Source: Agriotes lineatus (Eukaryota > Arthropoda > Insecta > Coleoptera > Elateridae). From it: a DNA stretch of 64,000 nucleotides. A program made the translations under genes and the position numbers. The notes under the pieces are model-generated. The model saw nothing but the letters and a program-made list of their open reading frames with translations. It searched no databases and was not told the origin of the DNA. Location: NCBI GenBank assembly GCA_940337035.1, contig CALNHX010005791.1, positions 36,684 to 100,683 on the forward strand. Reading direction: 5' to 3'. Positions 34,844 to 45,547 of this stretch are shown here, piece after piece; position 1 is the first letter of the stretch, and each line of letters opens with the position of its first letter.

Positions 34844-35134
34844 TAGCGCCAGCGTGGCTCGGTGGTTAGAGCATTGGACTGCGGCGCGGAAGTCTGGAGT
34901 TCAAATCCCAGATCGATGCCTGGCGGGCGGTCTACCCAGTCGCTTTAAATAATTGGGTACCTGCGTTCGAAAGAATAAGGGGTAATAATGCGGTTGTCTA
35001 ATGCGTCATACTCACCACATCACCACGTGTCATGAATTTGACACGCGACAGCCGGGTGTGATAGCGAGGATACGGGAGCTCTGACCTTCCGCCTTGCAGG
35101 CCAAGCTCCTTCATGGGGTGTTAGTGCCTCACCA
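34844..35134 (+). mobile_element. tRNA-derived SINE with 13-bp target duplication
   Basis: A box TGGCTCGGTGG at 34855-34865 and B box GAGTTCAAATCC at 34897-34908 form a tRNA-like head, followed by a 200-bp body. The direct repeat TTATATTACAAAT stands at 34831-34843 and 35135-35147. It is a different SINE family from the one at 7680. No poly(A) tail is obvious. Confidence 0.8.
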
Positions 35135-35177
35135 TTATATTACAAATGGAAGTCGCCTAAGATTCTTCGCTAAGTTG

Positions 35178-37480
35178 TCAGTTGCTTCGGAGGCCGATAT
35201 TTCCACATTGTGGTGAATGGATAAAGTTGCCAAACCATTCCGCGTTTTCTGCATGAAACAGAAATATAAAAATAGTAGTAGTAATTTTATTCTCTACAAA
35301 AATTTTAAAAATTACCTCCGATATTGTGTTCCGTAAGTAGGACTTCACCCTTTTAAGGGTGGAGAATGTCCTTTCTGGAGTTGCAGTTGATACCGGCAGA
35401 GTGGCTAAAATTTGTAGGAGCCTGAATATGTTGGGAGATATAGAAACATTGCATATCCGAAGTGCGTCGATTGCATTTGAAGGCCCTTCGTCAAGCGCCA
35501 GAAAATTTCTTCGCCACATTTGATATTCCGATTTGACGTCCTGTTTTGAAAGCGTAAATTCAATTTAGTACATTTGTACAAGATACCCAAATCCATTTCA
35601 TCACGATTTTTTTCACTAGCGCCATCAGATGAAGGAAATAATACCTGGAAGCTTCATAATAGCTGATGATGAGTGACAAACCTATCTTCAAGTTGGTTAA
35701 TGAAAGTATCAACTAAAGGACAGAAAACTGTCACTCGAAAGTAATCTTCTGGTAAGCTGGACGCTAACTTAGGATTATCTCTATGCCTCTGATACGTAGT
35801 CAGTCTAGGAGTCGCTATCGATACACCCAGTGTTTCGGCAGCATTGTGGGCGATCTCAGGAATATTTTTAAATTCTGTTAGTGTTTCTGCTGCTAATTCT
35901 ACTGCCTCCCTAAGGTCTACAGATATTTTTTGAAAGTTCTTGCTTAGTGGTAAAGTTAATCCAAAAAGTTTCGCTGTAACAAAGCTATAATAAATTCGCT
36001 TTGCATTATGCTTGCACGTAAGAAAACAGCGTTCCTAGACGGTTCGGCATCAATCCATTCCTTGATTGCGTCTAACGACGCAATTACTGGTTCAAGTAAT
36101 TCGATGAAAGGTCCGAGCTCGAGAACTTTCAATAAGGTCGTCGATATGTTTTTCTAACACTGCCTTTCTTTTGGGATAAATAAAAAATTAATGTGCTTTA
36201 TTGATGATGCCCATACAGTTTCTAATCGATTTGATATCGCAGGTTTTTGATACAGCTAAGTGTAAACTATGCGCCGAACAGTGAATATAGTGAGGAAGTG
36301 GATGTTCTTTTTTAATGTGGGACTGAACCCCATTTACTTCTGCAGCCATTACGTTCGCACCATCGTAGCTTTGACCTCTTAAAAATGAAAGATCTAGTCC
36401 AAAAGATTTAAGATTTTCAAGAATAAGTTCAGCTAAACCACGACCCGTCATATCTATGGTTGGCACGAACTGAAGAAAATCTTCTCTTAATACGAGTTTC
36501 TGTAAATCCACGTATCTTACGCATAAGGATACCTGTTCTGTACCTGATATGTCAGCTGTTTCACCAGCAAGCACAATGAAATTTTGATTTATTTGCATTG
36601 TAAACAATTTTATGTAATAATACTTTATTGCAGGATTCGATAATTGCATTTTGGCTAACCGAACTTGTATATTTATTGCGTTTTCTCGGCCTTTCTAAGA
36701 ACTCACGGAGTTGTTGATCCCCACAAGCACGATATTTCAGGACCGCTATCCCTATGACCACGCAAAGACATTTCTTCACGACCACATAAAATTACCGCTT
36801 CTATAACTGGAGTGATATTTCTTCTGTTTTCTATTATTTGCTTTTTTCTATCGTTATCAATTTGATTTTGGATCGATAATGTGAAATTTTTTGAAATTTG
36901 AAGAACATTATCTGCTTTTGTCGTACATTCAACGTGATACTTCAGAGAAGAATGATTTTTAAAAATTTCATTTGCATGCTTCCAGTTACAGAATTTTTTC
37001 TTAATTAAAGCACCAAGTTCTTGGAAATTATTTGTTCCAGCGCCCGATTTCGCAAATAAACAGCAATATTTGCAAAACGCACCATCTTCTTTTGCCGAGT
37101 ATAACAGCCAGGGCCACCGAATTAGGCAGGAATAATTCAACTTTAATTTTTTACCGTTTTACCGCCCACAGTTTTGACTTTGGCAGGAAAATTATAATCT
37201 GGTGCGGGCATCCAGGCACTGTCTAAAATATCTATGATTTCCGCGCTAGATAAAGGTGTTAGGCGATTAACAAAAAAACATATATCTTTTGCGTTTATTT
37301 GTATTTTCGGCTATGAATCGGATATTAAAATACCGAGACTTAGTTGTGCTACTTGTAGATCCAGTGCATGAATTATCTGACGATTCAGTGTCTCTATTAG
37401 GTCCCTCGAGTTTTTGTTTTTGTTTGGGTGTGGAAAAACTCAGACAACATTTGCTCGCGTTTGCGATTTTTTTGCATTTT
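35178..37480 (-). pseudogene. hAT transposase of the ZMYM1-like (TTF finger/DUF4371) type
   Basis: The start is probably MQKNRKREQMLSEFFHTQT near 37480. A TTF-type finger follows (CLIRWPWLLYSAKEDGAFCK, YCCLFAKSG near 37060), then the DUF4371 region (ILAGETADISGTEQVSLCVR, LSFLRGQSYDGANVM, HYIHCSAHSLHLAVS) and the C-terminal dimerisation block (LLQILATLPVSTATPERTFS, TLKRVKSYLRN). Frameshifts and stops lie between blocks. In animals this family includes both live transposons and domesticated zinc-finger genes; the lesions here argue for dead TE sequence. Confidence 0.8.
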
Positions 37481-37953
37481 AAAGAAAAATGCGAATATTT
37501 TTGTTTTGTACACCTAATAATAACAATAATGTACGATTACTACAAAATTAAGTAACATCTAACCTTACCTTGAAATGTATTTTTTAAAAAGTAAACTAAG
37601 CAATAAACTAGAACTACACAAATAACACACTCTCCCTTAAGTAGTAAATAACACTATTAAAACACGGGGAATGAGCCCAAGGAATAGGAGTGGGAGACAA
37701 TTTGGCCTCACCGGCAGGCAGGCTGTCTGTTTTAAGACGGAAACAACAATCACTCAAGTCTCGCCGTTTCGGTGACTAACTGATAATGTTTTATTGTTTT
37801 GTAATGCGTTTCCTAAATATGCGTACTTACAATAAAATGCCAAACTTTTGAAAAGTAGATGTTGAAGCTCGGTAAAACTGACAGTTATTTAAAAGAAAAG
37901 CTGAGTTATATCTTTTTACGCACAAAGATAGTTCAACAGGCTTTTAATATTTA

Positions 37954-40508
37954 GGGGAAATGTGGTGATGATGGCACCCTTTTTTTAAAAATTGGTTATT
38001 AGACATACAGGTTCGGTGCTTGGTGGGATTAATAAAGAAAGACAAGTACTATAATGGAGCAACTTCATTTTACAAATGTGTGTTATAATATGTGACTTAT
38101 TTATTTATTTTAAATTGATAAAGTGTGCCATCATTGCAATACCAGTATTTGTATGATGGCGTATACTATGATAGGTTCAGAAAACAGGTCCAAATAACTC
38201 AAAATAACTCATTTTATTGAAAGAAAGGTACCTACATATAAAAAATACAGAGTTTATTTAAATACAGACTTCACAAGTGAATTGTTTAATACGCCGGTCG
38301 ACGCCAGCACAGTCAACGTGGCACCAAGATAGGTACCTATCGCACCTAATCCAGAACTCATTTTTACGTGATTCTAAATAAAGCCCGTTACAATAAAGGC
38401 AAGCCACATCATCGGATTCGTCATCATTATTTTGAAATTGTGTCTCCTCGCACTCCTCATCTAACGCGGTGATTTTTCTTCAAGCTTGTCTAGATAATTT
38501 TGCTCTTTGTTGTATTGCTTTCTGTTTCTCTTGTTCTCTAGCTTCTTTAATATCTGGTGTTGTGTTAACTATTCCACATTTTCCACGTTTCCTTCCTCTG
38601 CGATTGCTACTGGAGGCCGCTGGAGCAACGGGTATAGGTGACAGTTCTTCAATACTAATCGACAAACCTTCTTTAATATTGCTACCACTTGAATAACTTT
38701 CTGCTATGGCCAGACCACTTGAAGAACTTTCTCCTGTGGCATGGGGTTTTGTCTGCAGATGTTTGTGTTTCAGATGAACCATTTTCACAGTTCTTAGTGT
38801 TATTCATATTAGCAGTAGGTTTTTCAGTCGTCTGAGATGGTGCAAATAACCAATCATCGAAGATATTCGCATTTAGAGGGTTGATGCCTGTTTTTTTTAA
38901 ATGCTTGAACGACATTTCCAATAGTTGCCGCTTTTAAATAGGCATCTGAAAACAAACCAGCAATTCGATACTGTGTTACTGCTCTTCCGGGATTAGCACG
39001 AAGCCACTGTTGAATAGCTTGATCATAATAAACGTGGAGGAGCCCAAAAAATCCAACATCTAATGGCTGTACCCGGTGGGTACAGTGGGCTGGGAAACAA
39101 AATAATATTATGTTGTTCTCTTTAGCTAATTCCAATACATTCAAGTTCTTATGGCTGGTGTGCCGTCTAGTAAGAGCACTACTGGTTTATCTTCGCTGGG
39201 TTTGGCATAGTGAATAAAGTGCTTCAACCATCTGACGAATACTTCACCAGACATCCATCCGTTTTCCTGACAAAATCCTACCGACCCTGGAGGTACATGA
39301 TCTAACAACTCGTTCTTGAAATTCTTCCTTGCGAATATAAATGCGGGCGGAATATATGTGCCAACTGCATTCATAGCACATACTGCAGTAACATGTTGGC
39401 CTCTTTCGGCACTTGAAACAGTTCCCATCTGTTTTCGGCCTTTTGTGGCAAGTATTTTAGGAGGTTTCTTCTGTACTGTGGACAAGCCAGATTCGTCCAT
39501 GTTGAAGATATTCTCGGGAGAACATTGGTGCGAATCCAGTACAGAGGTCAGTGCTTTGAAATACTTACCAATATTTACTTTATTAAAAGCCTGGGCTCTA
39601 GCTAAGGATGTATTTTCCGGTGTTCGTAAGGATATCGATGGATTTCTTTTAAAAAAAGAGCGCAGCCAAGCCCAGCCAGCTTGTTTATGCTGTTTGTTGA
39701 AACGGTGATTAATATTGTTTTTCTCTGCTATTTCAAAGGCTAACGTCCGTAAATCAGCAGTTGTAAGGCCATAAAATCGTTCTACAAGCTTCTTTATATG
39801 TGAGACTAATTGTTCCTCTACTTCTTTGATAAATGTGGGCTGGCAACCTCCAAGATTCCCTTTTGTACTTCCAAGTTTGCTTTTGCACCTACGCCGTAAA
39901 GTAGTTGCAGGTACGTCATATGTCTTTGCTGCTAGTTTCCATCCCATTTTCCCGTCCTTTACATCTTTTTATGGCATTATTCATATTCACTTCTTCTCAC
40001 ACTTGTCTTGTCTTTTGGTTTTCCATTATATCTGAAATTTTCAAATCGTGTCTAGGCACATTAATGAACAAAAATCGAAGTATTTCTATGATGGCATACT
40101 ATGCCGTCATAGAAACCTGTTAGGTATGCTATCATTGCGACAAACGCACACTTTACTTTAGGCGGCAACAAATTACAACAAATGAAACATAACCTTAAAT
40201 ACAGCAACGACATTGTAATCACAACACATCATTTCCCCCAACACAACAGAAAATAAATCGTTGTTAATTAATTTCTGAAGATTACAGTAAGAAATAGAAC
40301 GCAAGTATAAAAACTTGGGCCCTTACCTAAATTATTAACACTTGGCATTCGTCAGACGATCGTACTATGACACAACCGCTCACATTCTAACGTTCACAAG
40401 GTCGTTCTGTAACGTACACAAAGGCGCCAAATTTAAAATTCGTTTCGGTAACTGAGATTTACACAATATGCCATCATAACAAGGGTGCCATCATCGCCAC
40501 ATTTCCCC
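37954..40508 (-). mobile_element. pogo C element, 2.56 kb with TA duplications
   Basis: GGGGAAATGTGGTGATGATG at 37954 is matched by the reverse complement ending at 40508, one mismatch in the first 27 bp. TA stands at 37952-37953 and 40509-40510. It carries one transposase gene, in good condition apart from a few indels, and is a complete autonomous-size copy. Confidence 0.88.
38255..40026 (-). pseudogene. pogo C transposase, few lesions
   Basis: The start ATG at 40026 (MENQKTR) is soon frameshifted; from 39947 the frame is open for 268 residues: psq helix-turn-helix (KMGWKLAAKTYDVPATTLRR), the CENP-B type second DNA-binding domain, FNMDESGLSTVQ (first D) and VVLLLDG (second D). A frameshift at 39144 is followed by LELAKENNIILFCFPAHCTH and RVQPLDVGFFG. 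The C-terminus holds a Ser-rich, basic stretch (SSSNRRGRKRGKCG) and a Cys domain (ACLYCNGLYLES). It should bind TIRs and cut at TA. Nearly intact, but at least three indels prevent a full product. Confidence 0.85.
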
Positions 40509-40529
40509 TACCATTTTAAGCTATCTACC

Positions 40530-40589
40530 TGGGGGGGGGGGGGGGGTTAGACCCCCTGGACCCCTCACTCCCACATAAATACGCCACTG
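40530..40589 (-). repeat. Terminal repeat of the ZMYM-type hAT
   Basis: On the minus strand CAGTGGCGTATTTATGTGGG starts at 40589 and leads into a G/C-run (CCCCC stretches), the usual look of ZMYM-type hAT ends. This places pogo C (37954-40508) inside the hAT, between its end and its gene. Confidence 0.6.
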
Positions 40590-41416
40590 AGTGTTAGTGC
40601 CTCGTTTTGCAGAGGTTATCCTTCCAACTTGCTTTTTTCCTTTTACACTAATAATGCCCTCAGGAACATGGGCTGTGGTAATGCCCGGCTGGTCTGCATT
40701 ATACGTTTAGTCTACTTTCAGTAAATTTGTATTTGTCTAGAAGGTATTTTAAATTGGAAAAAAAAATATATCTATTTGTTTTATATTAAAGCCTACAATA
40801 CGATTCATACTTGTAGCTTCTGGTTTCCTTAATGCAAGTTTGTGGCGTCTGACAAAATTGGTGTGCGCAGAGTGTGTAGATTTAAGCCGTGAAACAACCT
40901 ATCCATATTTAGCACATGTTGAACAAGTTCGTTTTCTAGTTAGTCTTTAAAAGTGTGCTTAAAGCAGCCAAGATTGTCAGGAACATTATTCAACAAAAGT
41001 CTTTTTCTAATCGTTGATCGTGGAATTCCATATTTTTTGCAGTGGCAGCTTTACTTTCACCATTACGAACATCTTCTAAAGCTCTTTGTAAGGCTTCTTC
41101 GGAATATACAGCTCTGGTTGTTGTTCTATATAACGTAATATAGAGGAATGTGCTGTAACAAAATAATTTATAACGTCACATCATTAGTACCAAACCAAAT
41201 GTATCCATATGGGTAAGAGTGCCATGATGGGCACGAGTGAATAAATCATTTTTAACTTGTTCTAATAGACCTATTCCGTTTATTTGAAAGACAAGAAAGG
41301 AACGATAATTAAAGTGAGTGGGCCGTATATGCGCAGTAGTCGAACGGACATAGTGGGTCAAGAAAGCGCGTGGTTCCTTAGATACGTCACAATTTTATTA
41401 TTTAATTAATGAAAAC

Positions 41417-42979
41417 ATGAGTGTACTTACAAAAAACTTAGATGCAATGAATAATTTTACATTTGAGATTGCCGATACGTTTTTTAAAATGAAGGGGCGG
41501 CTCGTGAAACAAAGAGAAAAGGGGTATAAATATTTTGCAGAAGGCCTTGTTCACGATTTGTGGGTCAGTAATGTTGTTAATAATGAATTTGTTATCAAAG
41601 CCAAATGTTACAAGAGTCAGAAGAAACACGAGAAGCCACATGATTTAAATATTGAATTTAGAAGTGAAAATCTTCAAATTAAAGGTTGTCACTGTACCTG
41701 TGAAGCAGGGTAAGTAAATACCATAACCTGAAAATAGTTTTACTTTATTTTATCAATATTTTAGAGCATCAGAATCGTGCCAGCACCTGATTGCTTTGGC
41801 ATATACCCTGCAGCATCTAATTTTGAAGGGATTTAATGAAATACCAGAAGATTTGTCTTGTACAAGCGTAGCACAGCAATGGAATGTACCTCGAGGTCTT
41901 TATTAATTAATCCAGAGCCTGTAATGAATGTTGCCTTTGTAAACGCTCTTAATGTAAACCGACACAAAAATCCAGTTATTTGTAACTTATCTGAGGCACG
42001 TACTCCACGTATGAAGTCAATAAGCAATACAGAAATGCAATCTGTTAAGTCAAAATTGGCGGAAGTTGATTCGCGTATTCCGTTTGCATTTTTGCTAACA
42101 ATTACTGTCAAAGAAACGGAGAATATTGATGAGGGCGTAACTACAGATTCTGCAATTTTCTATCATTTAAAAAAATATAATTCACCTACCATTCAGTGTG
42201 AAGTAGACAACAATGTACAGAAATTAAAATTTCCAATAATTACTTCTGAAACACGGAAAATACTAACCTCAAAAGTTTTTGAATTACCAGACAAAATTAA
42301 GAAAATCATCGACGAGTGCTATTCCACAGAGGAATTAACAAGAGACCAAGTATTCTCTACTGTTTGGAAAAACGAAAAGCAGTTGAGATTCACTGCATCA
42401 AATTTTGGGCTTATTTCGAAAAGGAAAAAAGCACCAACTGACAAATTTATTTCTTCTCTATTGGAAAGTAAAGATATTAGTTACTTACCTGCGATTAAAC
42501 ATGGTGTAAATAAGGAAGAAGTGGCAAGGCTCAAATATACAAGAGAAAAACAATCAGTGCAAGTATATCGTTGCGGATTGGTAATTAATCCATTAGCACC
42601 TTATTTGGGAGCATCCCCAGATGGACATGTTATTGACAGTGCATTATCAGAAAATGTAAATGGAGTACTGGAAATAAAGTGTCCGTACAGTAAAAAATTT
42701 CGATCACTAGAAGACGCTATAAAGTGTAAGGATTTTTATTGTGAAGAAGTCAACAATAATATAAAATTAAAACAAAGTTCAAACTACCTTTATCAGGTGC
42801 AAGGACAGATGCTGATGTGTGGTGTTAACTGGTGCGACTTTGTAGTTTATTTTAGTGTAACTGACGAAATAATTATTGATAGAATAAAATTTGATTTTGA
42901 CTTTTGCCTCAGTATGTTTCATAAATTATCTATTATGTACTGTTCTTATGTTATACCATTTATGTCTAAAGAAAATTAG
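41417..42979 (+). pseudogene. SWIM zinc finger plus YqaJ-like exonuclease, one frameshift
   Basis: Exon 1 (41417-41709) starts MSVLTKNLDAMNN and ends at a GTAAGT donor. Exon 2 begins after ATTTTAG at 41765. The splice restores a SWIM motif, CHCTCEAGASESCQH. After a single-base shift near 41895 the frame is open to 42979. In the YqaJ/lambda-exonuclease domain I see GVNKEEVARLKY, PYLGASPDGHVID, GVLEIKCPYSKKF (the D...ExK metal site) and YLYQVQGQMLMCG. Such nucleases trim DNA ends; here the likely role is in mobilising or repairing the element. Apart from the one shift it looks complete. Confidence 0.82.
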
Positions 42980-43603
42980 GGCTAAATTACTTAATAAAAT
43001 GTTATTTGTATTGCATTTCAGTAAGCCAATTTATTAAAATATCCATCTAAAAAATACATTTATTGTTACATATTCCAAATACATAAACAAACATGTAAAT
43101 CAAAATAGTTATAAAACAAAACCTATCTAAAATTAAATATTATTTTTTCCAATACCTACTTGTAAAGCTGTATTTTATCTATGAAAATCTCCATGGTAAA
43201 GTAACATTTTAATGATGAAGGTGGACAAACTGCTACTTTATTCAATAGTGAATAAAATAGTATATAATCCATACAAACTTACAAAATAAATACGTGCGAC
43301 TGTAGTAACTAGTTCAAAACCAGGAAATATATTTTTTGCAATTTTGGGAGTAAAGTTGGTACTCTAGGCACTTATTTGAGGAATTAAAATAATTCATTTA
43401 CTCTCTAGGGACTAAATATGACCGAAAATACTAAAGTAAAAATAAACAAAACGTTACCATGCTTATTACTGTATGTAGTACACCGCATTCTTAATAAAAT
43501 TAAATTCTAAAACTGACACTTTACAAATTGACAGTTTTCAATTTTTTCAAAGGTTTTTATTGATAAAATTCCTCTTTATTTACTTGTACCATACAATATT
43601 GTT
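42980..43603. other. Gap between convergent ISL2EU genes
   Basis: AT-rich 3' flanks of both genes. AATAAA-like words occur on both strands. No gene or repeat recognised. Confidence 0.5.
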
Positions 43604-44234
43604 TTAGTCTTCTTCCTGTGACAAAGTCTTACTTGTTCTGAAGGAATGTCGAAAATTTGTCAATAAAGAACAAACGGTCCATATTTGATTAATATTACTT
43701 AAATGAGAAATTGGAATATCATTACTAAGAATCTGAAATGATTTTATCTTACCGATTGCTCTCTCAACATGTATTCGTTCTAGGGATATAGTTTGAGTGT
43801 TACTAATATCGCTAGCACAGAATCTACAAGTTGAGGATCGGAATGCAGGTATATTTAATTTTACAGGTTCCATTATGTCACCTATATCAAACCCTCTGTC
43901 CGCTAATAAAATATCCCCATTGGAAATATCCCCCTTTGTTACTTTATGTTTAATAAGACATACCAATCCACTCTCCACAAAAAGTTTTTTATCCGATATG
44001 GAACCAGTAAATAACTGTGACACAAATATCACAGCCCCATTGGAATCAACAACTAAAATACCTTTTAATGTGTTGTTGCTTTTGTAATTAGAGTAACATT
44101 GAGATTGACGTACTAAGGATGATGGTGTTTGAATATATAATTCAGTGCAATCTATACTACCCAAGACATTTGGATAATTTCTACAAAATTCTGGTAGAGA
44201 ATTTTCCATTAAAATATTTCTATGTGGCCATATA

Positions 44235-45547
44235 CAGGGACGGCCATAATCAAGTACCCGATTTTAATTAGCGGCCGTGTACAATGCAAGGAAATAAAAA
44301 GCAAACAAATATGGGTAAGACATTTATTTGTATTTAAAGTTTAAGTCTAGACTCAATTAAAGATGATGTCAGTCAAATGACCGCCTCTAACTGCGATGCA
44401 CATCTGAGCTCTTTTTACGGCATGTTCCATAGCGCGAGTCAAATCATTTGGCGTTAGATCCCCTATTTCTTGACGGATATTATGTTTCAGCTGCTGTAGC
44501 GTCTGAGGGTTATTGGCGTATACCTTTCCTTTGAGATAGTCCCATAAGAAGAAATCAGGAACCGAAAGATCTGGCGATCTCGAAGGCTACGCTAAGTCGC
44601 CAAATCGAGAAATTAATCGCTCAGGGAACATGTTGCGCAACATGACCATTGTCTCTCTGGATGTGTGCGCAGTCGCACCGTCCTGTTGCAACCACATATC
44701 CTCCAGTCCTAGGACTTCCAACTGAGGTGACAAAACGTTATTCAGCATTGCTCTATAGCGCTCTCCGTTGACCGTAACAGCAGTGCCTTCATCTGCCTCA
44801 AAGAAATATGGACCAATTACACCTTGGGCAAAGACGCCGCACCAAACAGTGACTCGTGAAGGGTGTAGTGGTCTTTCCTGAAGAATACGAGGGTTTTCTG
44901 TACCCCAGTAACGGTAATTCTGCTTATTTACAAATCCACTTATGTGAAAATGAGCTTCGTCGGTCATAATCAGTTTATGTGGAAAATCGTCAATATTGTC
45001 GTTAAGGTTTAGGAGACTGTGACAGTATTGCAGGCGTTGTTGATGGTCTCTGGGAAGAAGCTGCTGTGCCAGCTGGATTTTGTATGGAAATGCGTGCAAA
45101 TCTAACTTCAAAATTCGCCTCAGGGACGTGAGAGATATGCCCAATTGTGTGGCGCGTCTTTCTGTCGACTTTCTTGGATCTTCTGCAATGCTTTCTCTTA
45201 CACGCCGGATATTTTCAATTGAGCGTCCTGTTCGTGGTCGTCCAATATGCTTTGCATCAGCCGTTGTCCCACTACGCCGAAATTGTTGACATAAACGGCA
45301 TATTGTCTTTCCAGTTGGAGCAGGACGGTGAGGATCATTTCGGCGAAAATTTCGCTGTGTTGAAATAACCGATTCATTATTTTTAATAAATAAAATTACT
45401 ATTTCTGCACGTTCCTCTAGTGTGTATCGATTTATAATAAAACTTGAATATGTGCACTGGAGAAATGTCAAAAGTAAACTAACAGAAGCTATCAGATAAA
45501 ACAATTACGAACGCTTCAAATCGGGTACTTGATTATGGCCGTCCCTG
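44235..45547 (-). mobile_element. Tc1/mariner element, 1.31 kb, complete
   Basis: CAGGGACGGCCATAATCAAG at 44235 and its reverse complement ending at 45547 are the TIRs (about 30 bp, essentially identical). TA duplications stand at 44233-44234 and 45548-45549. Removing the insert rejoins the ISL2EU frame (LRLGSLN / IWPHRNIL), which confirms the limits. Confidence 0.92.
44353..45504 (-). pseudogene. Tc1/mariner transposase, one nonsense codon and no proper start
   Basis: The frame is open from 45504 except for TAG in DLA-stop-PSRSPDLSVPDFF near 44590, where family members have Trp (TGG). It ends at the TGA at 44353. Two helix-turn-helix regions (YTLEERAEIVILF and RRATQLGISLTSLRRIL) precede the catalytic core: MTDEAHFHISGFV (first D), WLQQDGATAHTS (second D) and SVPDFFLWDYLK (third acidic residue, D). 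No ATG is available before YTLEER. ATA stands where the natural Met may have been (FI-ATA-NRYTLEER). Very recent death is inferred. Confidence 0.85.

Larger units (their letters stand above)
32606..41150 (-). pseudogene. pogo-like transposase B, split into three parts by insertions
   Basis: The N-terminal part at 40592-41150 has a psq helix-turn-helix (VYSEEALQRALEDVRNGESK, then KKYGIPRSTIRKRL after a shift in an A6 run) and ends in FNADQPGITT (first Asp region). The middle part at 34500-34799 has DPVLLILDGHNSHKSL and LPSHTSHRLQPLDMTFF. The C-terminal part at 32606-33320 has NNPGKRITALRYMN, NPDVFNETDFLPAE, a basic linker and a Cys/His domain (CLICNEELIEP, WAHEDCTDF). A hAT, a SINE and pogo C separate the first two parts and LINE sequence separates the last two. 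It is the outer host of this nest. Confidence 0.72.
32425..41240 (-). mobile_element. pogo B element, approximate limits
   Basis: GTGCATATTGGCACTCTTGC at 32429 corresponds to the reverse complement of the right end near 41225 (CATCATGGCACTCTTACCC). Both ends also contain GGGTAAGAGTGCCAT. The TA duplication is not clear, so the limits are within about 10-20 bp. Confidence 0.5.

Noticed and set aside
40590..40602. 13-bp GTGTTAGTGCCTC shared with the end of the SINE at 35119
   Set aside because: A match of this length is expected by chance in 64 kb, and the sequence at 40590 is part of pogo B coding sequence.
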